A stretch of DNA of 10,716 nucleotides from Bacteroidaceae bacterium (GTDB taxonomy: Bacteria; Bacteroidota; Bacteroidia; Bacteroidales; Muribaculaceae): assembly GCA_021768245.1 (NCBI GenBank), contig JAETNO010000040.1, positions 1 through 10,716 of the forward strand. The letters run 5' to 3'. Shown one piece after another: positions 1-7,802 of this stretch. The notes below the pieces were generated by a model. The model worked only from the letters and a program-made list of their open reading frames with translations. It was not told where the DNA came from and searched no databases. The stretch's first letter is position 1. Every line of letters starts with the position of its first letter. A program made the position numbers and the translations under genes.

Positions 1-114
1 CAAAGTAGCATCACACACCATCATAAATCTTTTGTAAACCCTCTCAACGGGCACATGTCAACACAGGGGTCAATTTAAATAATTTTATGGGGGTCAATTT
101 GTTGGGAATATCCA
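1..114 (-). mobile_element. End of an IS21-like insertion sequence (left copy, partial)
   Basis: This stretch is identical, in inverted orientation, to 10602-10715. Identity stops sharply at base 114 (next base t here, g in the complement of the other copy), which marks the element boundary. Read inward from that boundary on the minus strand, the element starts with TGGATATTCCCAAC. It then shows two copies of AAATTGACCCC, lying at 90-100 and 66-76 on the plus strand as GGGGTCAATTT. A 5'-TG terminus followed by repeated transposase-binding-like motifs is typical of IS21-family ends. That family assignment comes from the pattern, because no transposase gene (istA/istB) is inside the window. The rest of the element lies to the left. 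Confidence 0.75.
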
Positions 115-1160
115 TATATGATTTAAGGTATAGGAAATTCGTCTTAAATCCTCCCACCATTGAGGTCTCTGAACTTGGGAGGATTGATGACCGCACATTC
201 AAATTGATAAATCCCGAAGGTCGATACTTCGCCACGTTATATCTTCCCGGAGAATATCGAGAAAGATATTACCCTAATGCACATGTCGAGCCTCATTTTG
301 CCGACGGGGAGACTTCAGTCGAGGAATTTCTCGGGCGTGCGCAGAATCCTGATCTTGACATAGACAATCAATATTGGAAAGCCATGCGCATGGAGAGCCC
401 CCATGCGTATCGGCTAATGGTGCATATGCATGAGCTTGGAGGAGAGGAAAGTTCCCCCATAAATGATCTTAACTATGCGCGTGCGCTGAAAGAAATTGTA
501 AAGCAGGATAGATATTACAAAGGCAATCTTGATAAGGCTCTTTCCGACGTGGCGAAATTAAGCGAGACCATAACCGACAGCGGGTCACAGTCGGATATAA
601 ACACGTGTACTGACTTTCTCCGGCTCATCTCAAGCGTAAGGACATCGCTGGCATACGATTCTATGATGTCAGACAATTCAGACAACGAATGGATAGACAA
701 GGAATATACCGCATGGCACAATCTGATGGAGGCTATGGCTTATTATCTTGACTATCTCTATTCGACCGAGACGTATCGTGCGGTTCCTGAAGTAAAGAAC
801 AACCGGATTATCAGTTGGCTGGACTACAGGCGTGAAACACTTGAAAAGGAACGTGAAATTCTTTCCGGTGAATTGGTTTATGCAGTAGCTCCAAGCACAG
901 CTGATTCACTCAAAAATCCAGCGGATTATGACAACCTCTTTTCGACCTTCCATGACTATTCAGATCCGTCCTATTACCATCCCATGTGGAATGAGGTAAA
1001 ATATGCCTTTGATGAATGGAGATATGCACGAATAAAGGTTCCTGAAGGACTTGATGCCCATAAGCGTCTTTCTTATGAAGAATATTCCCGTGAAGTGGTT
1101 GATAGTGTGTTTTCCTGCATTGAAGGATTGGATTGGCCCGGATTCAGACCTGCCAAATAA
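87..1160 (+). CDS. Unknown protein, 5'-truncated by the left IS (chimeric start)
   Basis: The open frame is 357 codons, but its first nine codons and its ATG (87-89) come from the IS end. Host-derived sequence begins at base 115, inside codon 10, so the native start has been lost. The remaining ~347 residues are soluble-looking, with no signal peptide or membrane segment. They are rich in acidic and aromatic residues, with a helical-looking middle (about residues 120-270). I do not recognise a family. A stretch with WIDKEYTAWHNL and later SWLDYRRETLEKE faintly recalls the repeated W/Y-R pattern of LprI-like domains, but this is too weak to call. The frame is clean for over 1 kb, so loss of the 5' end seems recent. 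Expression would depend on the IS-borne ATG and an upstream promoter in the IS. Confidence 0.6.
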   Translation: MGVNLLGISIYDLRYRKFVLNPPTIEVSELGRIDDRTFKLINPEGRYFATLYLPGEYRERYYPNAHVEPHFADGETSVEEFLGRAQNPDLDIDNQYWKAMRMESPHAYRLMVHMHELGGEESSPINDLNYARALKEIVKQDRYYKGNLDKALSDVAKLSETITDSGSQSDINTCTDFLRLISSVRTSLAYDSMMSDNSDNEWIDKEYTAWHNLMEAMAYYLDYLYSTETYRAVPEVKNNRIISWLDYRRETLEKEREILSGELVYAVAPSTADSLKNPADYDNLFSTFHDYSDPSYYHPMWNEVKYAFDEWRYARIKVPEGLDAHKRLSYEEYSREVVDSVFSCIEGLDWPGFRPAK

Positions 1161-1268
1161 GCTTATAACACCATTTTACTGTCAAGTAATTATCAAAATG
1201 AAGATCAAAATTTCGGCTTATATGACATAATTTAAAATAATATCGTTTGACAATAAAATACAACGAAT

Positions 1269-1613
1269 ATGTGCGTGTCAGAAAAAGTCATAAGAATAAA
1301 GTCTCAGGATATATGTACCAAAGAAAGGCATCCTGAAGACATCATATCTAACTTGTGTGAATATGTAGAGTTCATAAATGAGGCATATAAGGCAATTTTC
1401 TTGTGGTGTGGACGTTTCCGTGACGCTTTGATGGAAACTGTGGGAAAGAAATTATTATATGATAGCGGCAAAAATAAATCGAATGAGACCACCCTAACCG
1501 ATACGGAATTTTGCAAAATTCTTACGGACTTACTAGAACGCCATAAGGGGAAGTCTCTCAATTATCCCCGGATGTGGCCTAACATTTACGGTGTTGAGGA
1601 AGACTATGAGTGA
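1269..1613 (+). CDS. Small hypothetical protein (114 aa)
   Basis: An ATG-started frame of 114 codons follows the preceding gene after 108 bases of AT-rich intergenic DNA. The protein is charged, probably helical and cytoplasmic, with four cysteines scattered through the chain (including ICTKE, NLCEY and LWCGR) and no membrane segment or recognisable motif. The spacing suggests its own promoter: TATCGTTTG at 1241-1249 is one base longer than the Bacteroidetes TAnnTTTG box, so this is weak. It converges on the tag fragment that follows, with 42 bases between them. Function unknown. A chance ORF is possible at this length, but the leading AT-rich gap and ATG favour a real gene. Confidence 0.45.
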   Translation: MCVSEKVIRIKSQDICTKERHPEDIISNLCEYVEFINEAYKAIFLWCGRFRDALMETVGKKLLYDSGKNKSNETTLTDTEFCKILTDLLERHKGKSLNYPRMWPNIYGVEEDYE

Positions 1614-1655
1614 TATTACAAGTACGCTGCATAATTTAATGCAATAAGGTTATAA

Positions 1656-2033
1656 CTAGCTCCTTAAGATGCTTGAATATTCAATAGAATGGCTGGGGCT
1701 ATGTCGGCCATTTCTTTTGAAGGTGATGTGAAGATGCGGGCTGGTGGGAATGAAAACGCCTATCGACTGGAGAAAGGCATGGATTGTTGTTGAGCCGACA
1801 AATTTCATGCCTCTTTTCCGAAGGTCTGCTAAAAATGCGTCTGAAATTCCGGAAGTGGTTGACTTGTGATCAAGTATTGATTCTCTGGGACAGAAGCCTG
1901 ATATATAGGCATTGAAAAGGCCTAATTCCTCCTGAATAGCTTTGAAAACAGCGGTATTCATGACTGCTGCCTTTATTTTGGCACGGTTGCGGATTATGTT
2001 GGGCATAGACATCAATTCCTCAATATTAATCAA
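1656..2033 (-). pseudogene. tag: Decayed fragment of 3-methyladenine DNA glycosylase I (tag)
   Basis: Tag excises 3-methyladenine from alkylated DNA. The minus-strand frame (TTG at 2033) matches the C-terminal half of Tag. In order it shows an EELM....IIRNRAKIKAAVMN segment, then FKAIQEELGLFNAYISGF, then ADLRKRGMKFVGSTTIHAFLQ, which corresponds to the family's LKKRGFKFVGxTxxYxxxQ signature. The N-terminal ~90 residues, with the first zinc-binding Cys/His and the active-site Glu region, are absent, and translation upstream of 2033 gives no Tag-like sequence. After the signature the usual G-[LV]-[VI]-N-x-H segment, which carries a further zinc ligand, is replaced by GVFIPTSPH, followed by an unrelated tail. 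The fragment therefore lacks both ends of the metal site and should be inactive. It looks like a remnant of a chromosomal or element-borne tag gene. Confidence 0.75.
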
Positions 2034-2160
2034 GCATACAAATAAAAATAATATCTGTTCCCAATTTGTTTCTCATGCTGTGGATGTTGAGTAGTATCGT
2101 TGCTGTATATCAATGTGTTATGTAATACAAATTGGATAATAGCCTAATACACCTTCATTC

Positions 2161-2209
2161 GAAGGCTGGCAGCTTTCATGCGGAAAGTGGAAGTAAAGAG
2201 CAAGCTCTT
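2161..2209 (+). other. Candidate origin of transfer (oriT) hairpins upstream of the relaxase
   Basis: MobV relaxases normally nick at an oriT just upstream of their own gene. The 236-base gap before the relaxase holds two perfect inverted repeats close together: CTTTC (2173-2177) with a 5-base loop and GAAAG (2183-2187), and AAGAGC (2196-2201) with a 2-base centre and GCTCTT (2204-2209). GCTG/CAGC lies just before them, at about 2165-2173. I could not match a known MobV nick sequence, so placement rests on position and symmetry only. The reading frame of the relaxase stays open back to 2132, but that extension does not look like relaxase sequence. Confidence 0.25.
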
Positions 2210-2269
2210 CAGATAGACATACAACAATCATTTTCACACAATCTCATAACCAATAACCCCAACATCAAT

Positions 2270-3724
2270 ATGTCTGACAAGAAACAGATGATGGACATCA
2301 AGGCCGTCAAGTCGGTATCTGCCGCTGTTAGCGACGAGCATCAGCGCAACTGGAGAGATGAGCTTTTCGAGCGGAAGGCCAAAGCCCCTGATCACAACTA
2401 CGACCGCTCACGCACCGTACTGAACTTCCAGATCGGGCGCGGCGGAGTAATCACACCCATTGATAAGACCCGGCGCATCGGCGAAAAGGTCGATGCCATC
2501 ATTGCGTACAGGACTAATCCTAAAGCGAGGATAACCGCCATATCCAACCGTGCCGTTTCAATCGTATTCGGAGGCAACCGCGAGCGTATGCGCCAGTTGG
2601 CTTTCGGTGACCAAACTCTGAACGAACATTCGGAAGACAACAGTCATCTGATACGGCAATCCGGAATCGAGCAATGGGCAAAGGATGTGTATGGCTTTAT
2701 ATGCCGCGAGTTCGGAGAGGACAACATCGCCTCGTTCATCGTTCATCTCGACGAAATGAATCCTCACGTTCATTGCGTGTTCGTGCCGATAACCCCGGAC
2801 GGGCGACTATGCGCCAAGGAAGTCATAGGCGGCAAGAACAAAAACGAGGCCCGTCAACGCATGAGGGAACTGCACACGCGCTTTGCCGAGGTGAACCGAA
2901 AGTACGGTCTCGACCGTGGCGATGACATACGCGAAAGCGGTGCCCGGCATCGTTCGACCGATGAATACAACCGACTGCTTCACCGTGAGAACTCCATGCT
3001 CGAATCGCTGATTGGCGACAAGCAGATGCGACTGGTTAAACTTGAAGAACAAATCAGGAAAGCGGAAACGCGTGTCAAAAGGCTTACGACCATGATTGCC
3101 AATCTTGAAAGGCAGGAGATGGAACTGAATGACGAGATAGCCCATTTGAAGGCGGACATAGAAAATGGTGCCGGTGATGTTTCCGAATTGCGTTGCCGCA
3201 TAGCCTCCCTTGAAGCCCAACTTGAATCTACCGGACAGAAACTCGCCGACAAACGCCTCAAACTCAAGAATGCTGACCGGCAACTCGCCGACCTTCAGGA
3301 TGAGCTGCATACCGTCAAAGAAAAACGCGACAATGCGCAAAGAGATTATCAGGAGTTCACGGACAAAAACCAGGAACAGTTACTCATGAGGCTGACCGAT
3401 GCCGTCTTCGCCAAAATGGTTGTCGATGTTCGTTCCATACTTGCGGAGTTGCCCCCGGAACAAAAAAACGATTTAGGCAGAGAATTTCTGACAGCAATCG
3501 CAGAGCAGCCCAACGAGATTCTGAAGTGTGCAATGTATCTCTTTCTGGGTTATTTTGATGGTGCAACCCGGTTCGCCCAATCATGTGGAGGCGGTGGAAG
3601 CGACACATCGCTCCCTTGGGGGCGCAAGGACGATGAAGACGATCGCCGCTTCGCTTACCGCTGCATGATGCAGGCTCACCGAATGATGAAACCCTCTCAG
3701 CCCAAACGCGGTATGCGCCGCTAA
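2270..3724 (+). CDS. MobV-family (Mob/Pre) relaxase
   Basis: A 484-residue DNA relaxase that would nick oriT and pilot single-stranded DNA into a conjugation channel supplied by another element. Three family motifs are visible: an HxxR-type motif near H24 (SDEHQRNW; this His is the likely nucleophile by analogy with MobM), NYD at 43-45, and the metal-binding HxDExxPHxH at 159-168 (HLDEMNPHVH). Residues ~250-375 form a long heptad-rich coiled coil, a common tail in Bacteroidetes Mob proteins. A basic end (PKRGMRR) follows. The start at 2270 gives MSDKKQMMDIKAVKS, which resembles the N-termini of homologues. An upstream alternative at 2132 adds 46 unrelated residues. GC content is clearly higher than in the genes to the left. 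No mobilization accessory, replication or integrase gene is present, so the element is either incomplete or mobilized in trans. Confidence 0.9.
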   Translation: MSDKKQMMDIKAVKSVSAAVSDEHQRNWRDELFERKAKAPDHNYDRSRTVLNFQIGRGGVITPIDKTRRIGEKVDAIIAYRTNPKARITAISNRAVSIVFGGNRERMRQLAFGDQTLNEHSEDNSHLIRQSGIEQWAKDVYGFICREFGEDNIASFIVHLDEMNPHVHCVFVPITPDGRLCAKEVIGGKNKNEARQRMRELHTRFAEVNRKYGLDRGDDIRESGARHRSTDEYNRLLHRENSMLESLIGDKQMRLVKLEEQIRKAETRVKRLTTMIANLERQEMELNDEIAHLKADIENGAGDVSELRCRIASLEAQLESTGQKLADKRLKLKNADRQLADLQDELHTVKEKRDNAQRDYQEFTDKNQEQLLMRLTDAVFAKMVVDVRSILAELPPEQKNDLGREFLTAIAEQPNEILKCAMYLFLGYFDGATRFAQSCGGGGSDTSLPWGRKDDEDDRRFAYRCMMQAHRMMKPSQPKRGMRR

Positions 3725-3772
3725 CGGCAAAAATACTTTGCTCCTAACAGTCCAACTCTCAGAAAAAATGAT

Positions 3773-3780
3773 TAACTTTG
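3773..3780 (+). promoter_or_regulatory. Bacteroidetes -7 promoter box
   Basis: TAACTTTG is an exact match to the Bacteroidetes -7 consensus TAnnTTTG and is followed by CATTG. It sits 49 bases after the relaxase stop and would start transcription at about 3787, leaving a leader of roughly 170 bases before the helicase ATG. No TTG is seen at the usual -33 distance, which lowers confidence. Confidence 0.45.
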
Positions 3781-3786
3781 CATTGT

Positions 3787-3957
3787 AAGCCGAAATAGCG
3801 AAATGACCTCATCGCCTTGGCGCTTTGCCTTGGCAAAGAACATTATCACAACGACATAACGGCGAAAGCCGTAAACAAAAATATTGGACGCTCCAACGTA
3901 GTCGCTTATAGGCTTTGGTCAGCCTTGCATAGCTACGTTGGAGTTTTCGTTTTTTAG
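3787..3957 (+). ncRNA. Structured leader RNA of the helicase-methyltransferase operon
   Basis: The 233-base gap between relaxase and helicase has no credible ORF but holds three hairpins in a row. They are CTTTGC-CTTG-GCAAAG (3823-3838), ACGGC-GAAA-GCCGT with a GNRA-type tetraloop (3859-3872), and a long terminator-like stem at 3891-3943. The octamer GCCTTGGC is also directly repeated (3814-3821 and 3827-3834). The arrangement reads as a structured 5' leader or a small RNA with its own terminator. I do not recognise it as a known riboswitch. It could modulate expression of the operon, for example on arrival in a new host. That role is inferred. Confidence 0.4.
3891..3955 (+). terminator. Terminator-like stem and T-tract (possible attenuator)
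   Basis: An 11-base perfect stem, CTCCAACGTAG (3891-3901) pairing with CTACGTTGGAG (3933-3943), encloses 31 bases that contain an inner hairpin, AGGCT-TTGGTC-AGCCT (3910-3925). TTTT, CGT and TTTTT follow, ending three bases before the helicase ATG. The form is that of an intrinsic terminator. Its position after the promoter and directly before the first gene suggests attenuation or a small RNA end. The loop is larger than in a textbook terminator, so a protein-binding operator is an alternative. Confidence 0.55.
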
Positions 3958-6900
3958 ATGGAAATAATTAACAATATAGATAAGACATTGAAAGACGACA
4001 TGCTTTCCACCATCCGAGATGGCAGCCGCCTTTCCATTGCCGCGTCTTGTTTTTCCATCTACGCTTTTCAGGAACTAAAAGAGCAACTTTCAGAAATCTC
4101 CGAACTCCGGTTTATCTTTACCTCTCCCTCTTTTATCACTGAAAAGACTGACAAGCAGCAGCGTGAGTTTTATATTCCCCGGCTCAACCGTGAGCGCAAC
4201 CTCTACGGCTCTGAATATGAAATCAAACTACGCAATGAGCTTTCGCTGAAAGCCGTAGCTAAAGAATGCGCCGAATGGATTCGCCGTAAAGTTTGTTTCA
4301 AGTCTAACCGATCAAATGCCGGTATGCCGAGCATGGCTGTTGTCGATGATACCATTTACTCTCCGATAAATGGCTTCACGACAGTCGAACTTGGTTGTGA
4401 ACGTGGCAACAATATTGCTACCGCCATAACAAAGATGGAGGCTCCGTTTTCACAACAGTTCCTCCAAATCTTCAATCAGATATGGAATGACAGCGAACAG
4501 CTCCAAGTCGTTACTGAGCAGGTTCTCGACAACATTACAAATGCTTACAAGGAGAACTCGCCGGAGTTTATATACTTTGTGACGTTATATAATATCTTTA
4601 ATGAATTTCTTGAAGATATTTCAGAAGACGTACTGCCCAATGAGGCAACCGGTTTCAAGTCGAGCGTGATATGGAATAAGCTCTACAATTTCCAACGTGA
4701 TGCGGCACTTGCCATAATCAACAAGTTGGAAAAATACAACGGTTGCATCCTTGCCGACAGCGTGGGCTTGGGAAAGACCTACACAGCTCTTGCGGTAATA
4801 AAATATTATGAGAATCGCAATAAGTCGGTGCTTGTTCTTTGCCCTAAAAAACTCCATGACAACTGGATTACCTACCGTAGCAACTACATCAATAATCCTC
4901 TTGTCGGCGACCGTCTACGTTATGATATACTATATCATACTGACCTTTCGCGCTCCTCGGGGCAGAGCAACGGACTTGACCTTGAACATATAAACTGGGG
5001 CAATTACGACCTCGTGGTGATTGACGAGAGTCATAATTTCCGTAACGGTGGGAAAATCACCACCGACGAGAACGACGAGAATCCGCGCGAGAACCGCTAT
5101 CTCCAACTGATGAACAAGGTTATACGCGCCGGTGTGAAAACCAAAGTGCTGATGTTGTCTGCCACGCCGGTTAACAACCGCTTCAACGATCTGCGCAATC
5201 AGCTTGCACTCGCTTACGAGGGCGATAGTTCAATTATGGATGCGCAACTGCGCACAACAAGCTCACTTGACGATATATTCCGCCAGGCTCAGACCGCTTT
5301 CAACCGTTGGTCGAAACTCCCTGCCGAAGATCGCACCACTAAAGCCTTGCTCGAATCGCTTAACTTCGATTTCTTTGAGGTACTCGACAGCGTGACCATC
5401 GCCCGTAGCCGAAAACATATCGAACAATACTATGACACCTCCGACATAGGCAAGTTTCCCGAAAGATTGAAACCAATCTCCCGGAGTCCGAAACTCACCG
5501 ACCTGCCAACGGCTGTCAGCTTCAACGATATTTTCGTCACCGTCACAGAGTTAAATCTTGCAATTTATACTCCCTCCGATTTCATATTACCCAGTCGCCT
5601 GGAGAAATATATTGAAACCCGCGAAGACGGACGCTTCAGCAATCTTTCACGCAGCGGTCGCGAGCGCGGTATCCGTCAGCTTATGAGCATCAATCTGCTC
5701 AAACGCCTTGAAAGTTCTGTCAATTCGTTCCGGCTTACCCTTGAAAGAATACGCAAATATATCTCCACCACCATCGAGACCATCGATACGCTTGCCGAGA
5801 AGCAAAGTGTATCAATGGTTTGCGACTACGATTTTTCCTACGGTCTCGACTTCGACGAGCGCGAAGACTCTGTTTTCATCGGAAACAAAAAGACAAAGAT
5901 TGCTCTCGAAGACATGGACTATATCCAATGGCGTGGTTACCTCGCCAAAGACTTCGACAGCCTCACAACACTGCTTTTCATGCTCGAGGACATCACCCCC
6001 GAGCACGATAGCAAGCTGCAAATGCTCATCGAGGAGATACGCAACAAATTTGGCCGCCCCATAAACGAAGGAAACAAGAAGATTATCATCTTCACCGCAT
6101 TCTCTGACACGGCACAATATATCTACGACAATATCGCACCGCTTATTAAAGAGCGAACCGGTCTAAATACAGCCCTCGTATCAGGCGACGTGGAGGCTCG
6201 CAGTACCCTGAAACAGCGAGAAAAAATCGACTTCAATAAAGTGCTTACGCTTTTCTCTCCCATCTCAAAAGAGAAGTCTGCGCTTTACCCTAATATCAAT
6301 GAGGAAATTGATGTGCTTGTCGCTACTGACTGTATCTCCGAAGGTCAGAACCTTCAGGACTGCGACTTTCTTATCAACTACGATATACACTGGAATCCAG
6401 TCCGCATTATTCAACGCTTCGGTCGTATCGACCGTATAGGTTCACGCAACGAGGTGATACAGCTCGTCAACTACTGGCCAGACATGGACTTGGACGACTA
6501 TATCAACCTTAAAGGGCGTGTCGAGGCTCGCATGAAAGTGTCGGTGCTCACCGCTACGGGTGATGACAACCCACTTTCCATCGAAGAACAGGGCGACCTC
6601 AAATATCGTCGCGACCAACTCGAACGCCTTAAAGAAGAAGTCGTTGACATTGAGGAGATGAACACCGGCGTTTCAATCATGGACTTGGGCTTGAATGAGT
6701 TTCGCCTTGACCTGCTCGACTACATGCGTGACGGTCACGACATCGAGCATACCCCGATGGGGCTTCACGCCCTTGTCGCATCGGAGCATGATGCACCGCA
6801 GGGCGTGATATTCGTTCTTAAAAACCGCAACAACGGCATCAATATCGACCGCAAGAATCGGCTGCACCCGTTCTACATGGTCTATATCTCCAAAGACTCC

Positions 6901-7197
6901 GAAATAATCGTTGACCACCTCGACCCCAAAGTCATGCTTGACCGTATGCGCCACCTATGCCGTTGCAAGACGCAACCGATTATGGAACTATGCCGCAAAT
7001 TCAATGCCGAGACGCGCGATGGCCAGCGTATGGGTACATACTCCCGGCTTCTTGGTGACGCTATCTCGTCGCTCATCAAGACTAAGGAACAGACCGATTT
7101 ATTCTCTTTTCTTGATGGCGACAGCGACGCCTTGTTCAGCAACGAAGTCCGTGGTCTTGATGATTTTGAACTGATTTGTTTCCTCATAATCCGCTGA
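3958..7197 (+). CDS. SNF2-like superfamily 2 helicase with PLD-like N-terminus
   Basis: A 1,079-residue helicase or translocase. Residues ~1-200 resemble the phospholipase D-like fold that precedes this helicase type (GSRLSIAASCFSIYAF and LRFIFTSPSF at the front, SPINGFTTVELG later), but no HxK active-site motif is visible, so nuclease activity is doubtful. The motor domain has Walker A at 270-274 (GLGKT), DESH at 356-359, SATP at 401-404, and motifs V-VI at 786-828 (VLVATD, EGQNLQ, QRFGRIDRIG). The core is complete. The start follows directly after the terminator-like stem, and MEIINNIDKTLKDD matches the expected family N-terminus. It is the first gene of an operon that continues two bases later with the DUF4391 gene. 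It probably translocates on DNA in a restriction-modification or phage-defence complex. The cargo is inferred from context. Confidence 0.9.
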   Translation: MEIINNIDKTLKDDMLSTIRDGSRLSIAASCFSIYAFQELKEQLSEISELRFIFTSPSFITEKTDKQQREFYIPRLNRERNLYGSEYEIKLRNELSLKAVAKECAEWIRRKVCFKSNRSNAGMPSMAVVDDTIYSPINGFTTVELGCERGNNIATAITKMEAPFSQQFLQIFNQIWNDSEQLQVVTEQVLDNITNAYKENSPEFIYFVTLYNIFNEFLEDISEDVLPNEATGFKSSVIWNKLYNFQRDAALAIINKLEKYNGCILADSVGLGKTYTALAVIKYYENRNKSVLVLCPKKLHDNWITYRSNYINNPLVGDRLRYDILYHTDLSRSSGQSNGLDLEHINWGNYDLVVIDESHNFRNGGKITTDENDENPRENRYLQLMNKVIRAGVKTKVLMLSATPVNNRFNDLRNQLALAYEGDSSIMDAQLRTTSSLDDIFRQAQTAFNRWSKLPAEDRTTKALLESLNFDFFEVLDSVTIARSRKHIEQYYDTSDIGKFPERLKPISRSPKLTDLPTAVSFNDIFVTVTELNLAIYTPSDFILPSRLEKYIETREDGRFSNLSRSGRERGIRQLMSINLLKRLESSVNSFRLTLERIRKYISTTIETIDTLAEKQSVSMVCDYDFSYGLDFDEREDSVFIGNKKTKIALEDMDYIQWRGYLAKDFDSLTTLLFMLEDITPEHDSKLQMLIEEIRNKFGRPINEGNKKIIIFTAFSDTAQYIYDNIAPLIKERTGLNTALVSGDVEARSTLKQREKIDFNKVLTLFSPISKEKSALYPNINEEIDVLVATDCISEGQNLQDCDFLINYDIHWNPVRIIQRFGRIDRIGSRNEVIQLVNYWPDMDLDDYINLKGRVEARMKVSVLTATGDDNPLSIEEQGDLKYRRDQLERLKEEVVDIEEMNTGVSIMDLGLNEFRLDLLDYMRDGHDIEHTPMGLHALVASEHDAPQGVIFVLKNRNNGINIDRKNRLHPFYMVYISKDSEIIVDHLDPKVMLDRMRHLCRCKTQPIMELCRKFNAETRDGQRMGTYSRLLGDAISSLIKTKEQTDLFSFLDGDSDALFSNEVRGLDDFELICFLIIR

Positions 7198-7199
7198 CT

Positions 7200-7802
7200 A
7201 TGTACGGACTGCCGCAGACCACTGAAGTGAAACGTTCGTTGCCTAAAGCGCAGCTTTATAGGCAGTATGATTGGAAACCGTCGCAACGCGATGGCTTCGA
7301 TGCGGTTGTGGCACGTCTTGACTTCACACACTTCATTGTCCCCAAGACCCTGCCGGCCATAGCCGAGGGTGTGGAAGTAAAAGCTATTTTTGTTGTTGAC
7401 GTGTTGCTCAAGACTCGCGATATCGACCTCAAAAATATTACCTTCCTTGCTAAGAGCATACCTCAGCGTATAGTCTATGCCCTGCGCTACGAAGATTCGG
7501 TGCGGTTAGCTGTTTATCACGACAGACTTTTCACCGCTCCGTGGCAGCCCGAAGAGAACGCTACGCTCCCACTCGTCGGCATCAATCTGGATGCCATCTG
7601 GGAAAATATTGTTACTCATATCGGGAATTTCTCGGTTGGATCCGACAAATCTCTATCCGAGCAAATCGCCGCCGACAATGAACGTGCGCGGCTCGAGGCT
7701 CAAATCGCATCACTCGAAAAGAAAATGTTTGCCGAGCGTCAACCGCGCCGCAAACGTGAGCTTTATTCTGAAATAAAGAAATTAAAACAGAGATGCAAAT
7801 AG
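7200..7802 (+). CDS. DUF4391 domain protein
   Basis: A 200-residue protein that I recognise as DUF4391, a family of unknown biochemical role that regularly sits between this helicase type and a type III-like DNA methyltransferase. Diagnostic features are the start MYGLPQTTEVKRSLPK, a middle with LAKSIPQRIVYALRYEDSVRLAVYH, and GINLDAIWENIV. The C-terminus, from about residue 155, is a charged coiled coil (SEQIAADNERARLEAQIASL) ending in lysine and arginine clusters, which suggests a protein-protein contact. The ATG at 7200, two bases after the helicase stop, is preferred to a TTG at 7176 because family members begin with M-x-GLP. The stop overlaps the start of the next gene by ten bases, consistent with translational coupling. 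Confidence 0.85.
   Translation: MYGLPQTTEVKRSLPKAQLYRQYDWKPSQRDGFDAVVARLDFTHFIVPKTLPAIAEGVEVKAIFVVDVLLKTRDIDLKNITFLAKSIPQRIVYALRYEDSVRLAVYHDRLFTAPWQPEENATLPLVGINLDAIWENIVTHIGNFSVGSDKSLSEQIAADNERARLEAQIASLEKKMFAERQPRRKRELYSEIKKLKQRCK

Noticed and set aside
1247..1252. TTGACA as a -35 box before the 114-aa gene
   Set aside because: This hexamer is a sigma-70 signal of Proteobacteria and Firmicutes. Bacteroidetes use a different consensus, and no matching second box is present.
1628..1643. TGCAT/ATGCA stem between the converging genes as a terminator
   Set aside because: Five AT-rich base pairs with no T-tract is too weak to support a call.
2132..2269. In-frame upstream extension of the relaxase
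   Set aside because: The 46 extra residues do not resemble relaxase N-termini and would cover the likely oriT. The start at 2270 fits homologues better.
2807..3340. Long open frame antisense to the relaxase coiled coil
   Set aside because: It is a composition shadow of the sense gene, with no family resemblance. The sense strand has clear MobV motifs.
3891..3943. attC-like recombination site (CTCCAAC...GTTGGAG)
   Set aside because: The arms loosely recall integron core sites, but there is no integrase and no cassette array, the consensus is imperfect, and a T-tract follows, so a terminator-like element is simpler.
3891..3943. Invertible promoter flanked by inverted repeats
   Set aside because: The spacer is only 31 bases and holds no promoter box, too short for the known Bacteroides phase-variable promoters.
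7176..7199. TTG start for the DUF4391 gene inside the helicase end
   Set aside because: Adds eight residues not seen in the family. ATG 7200 gives the usual M-x-GLP start.
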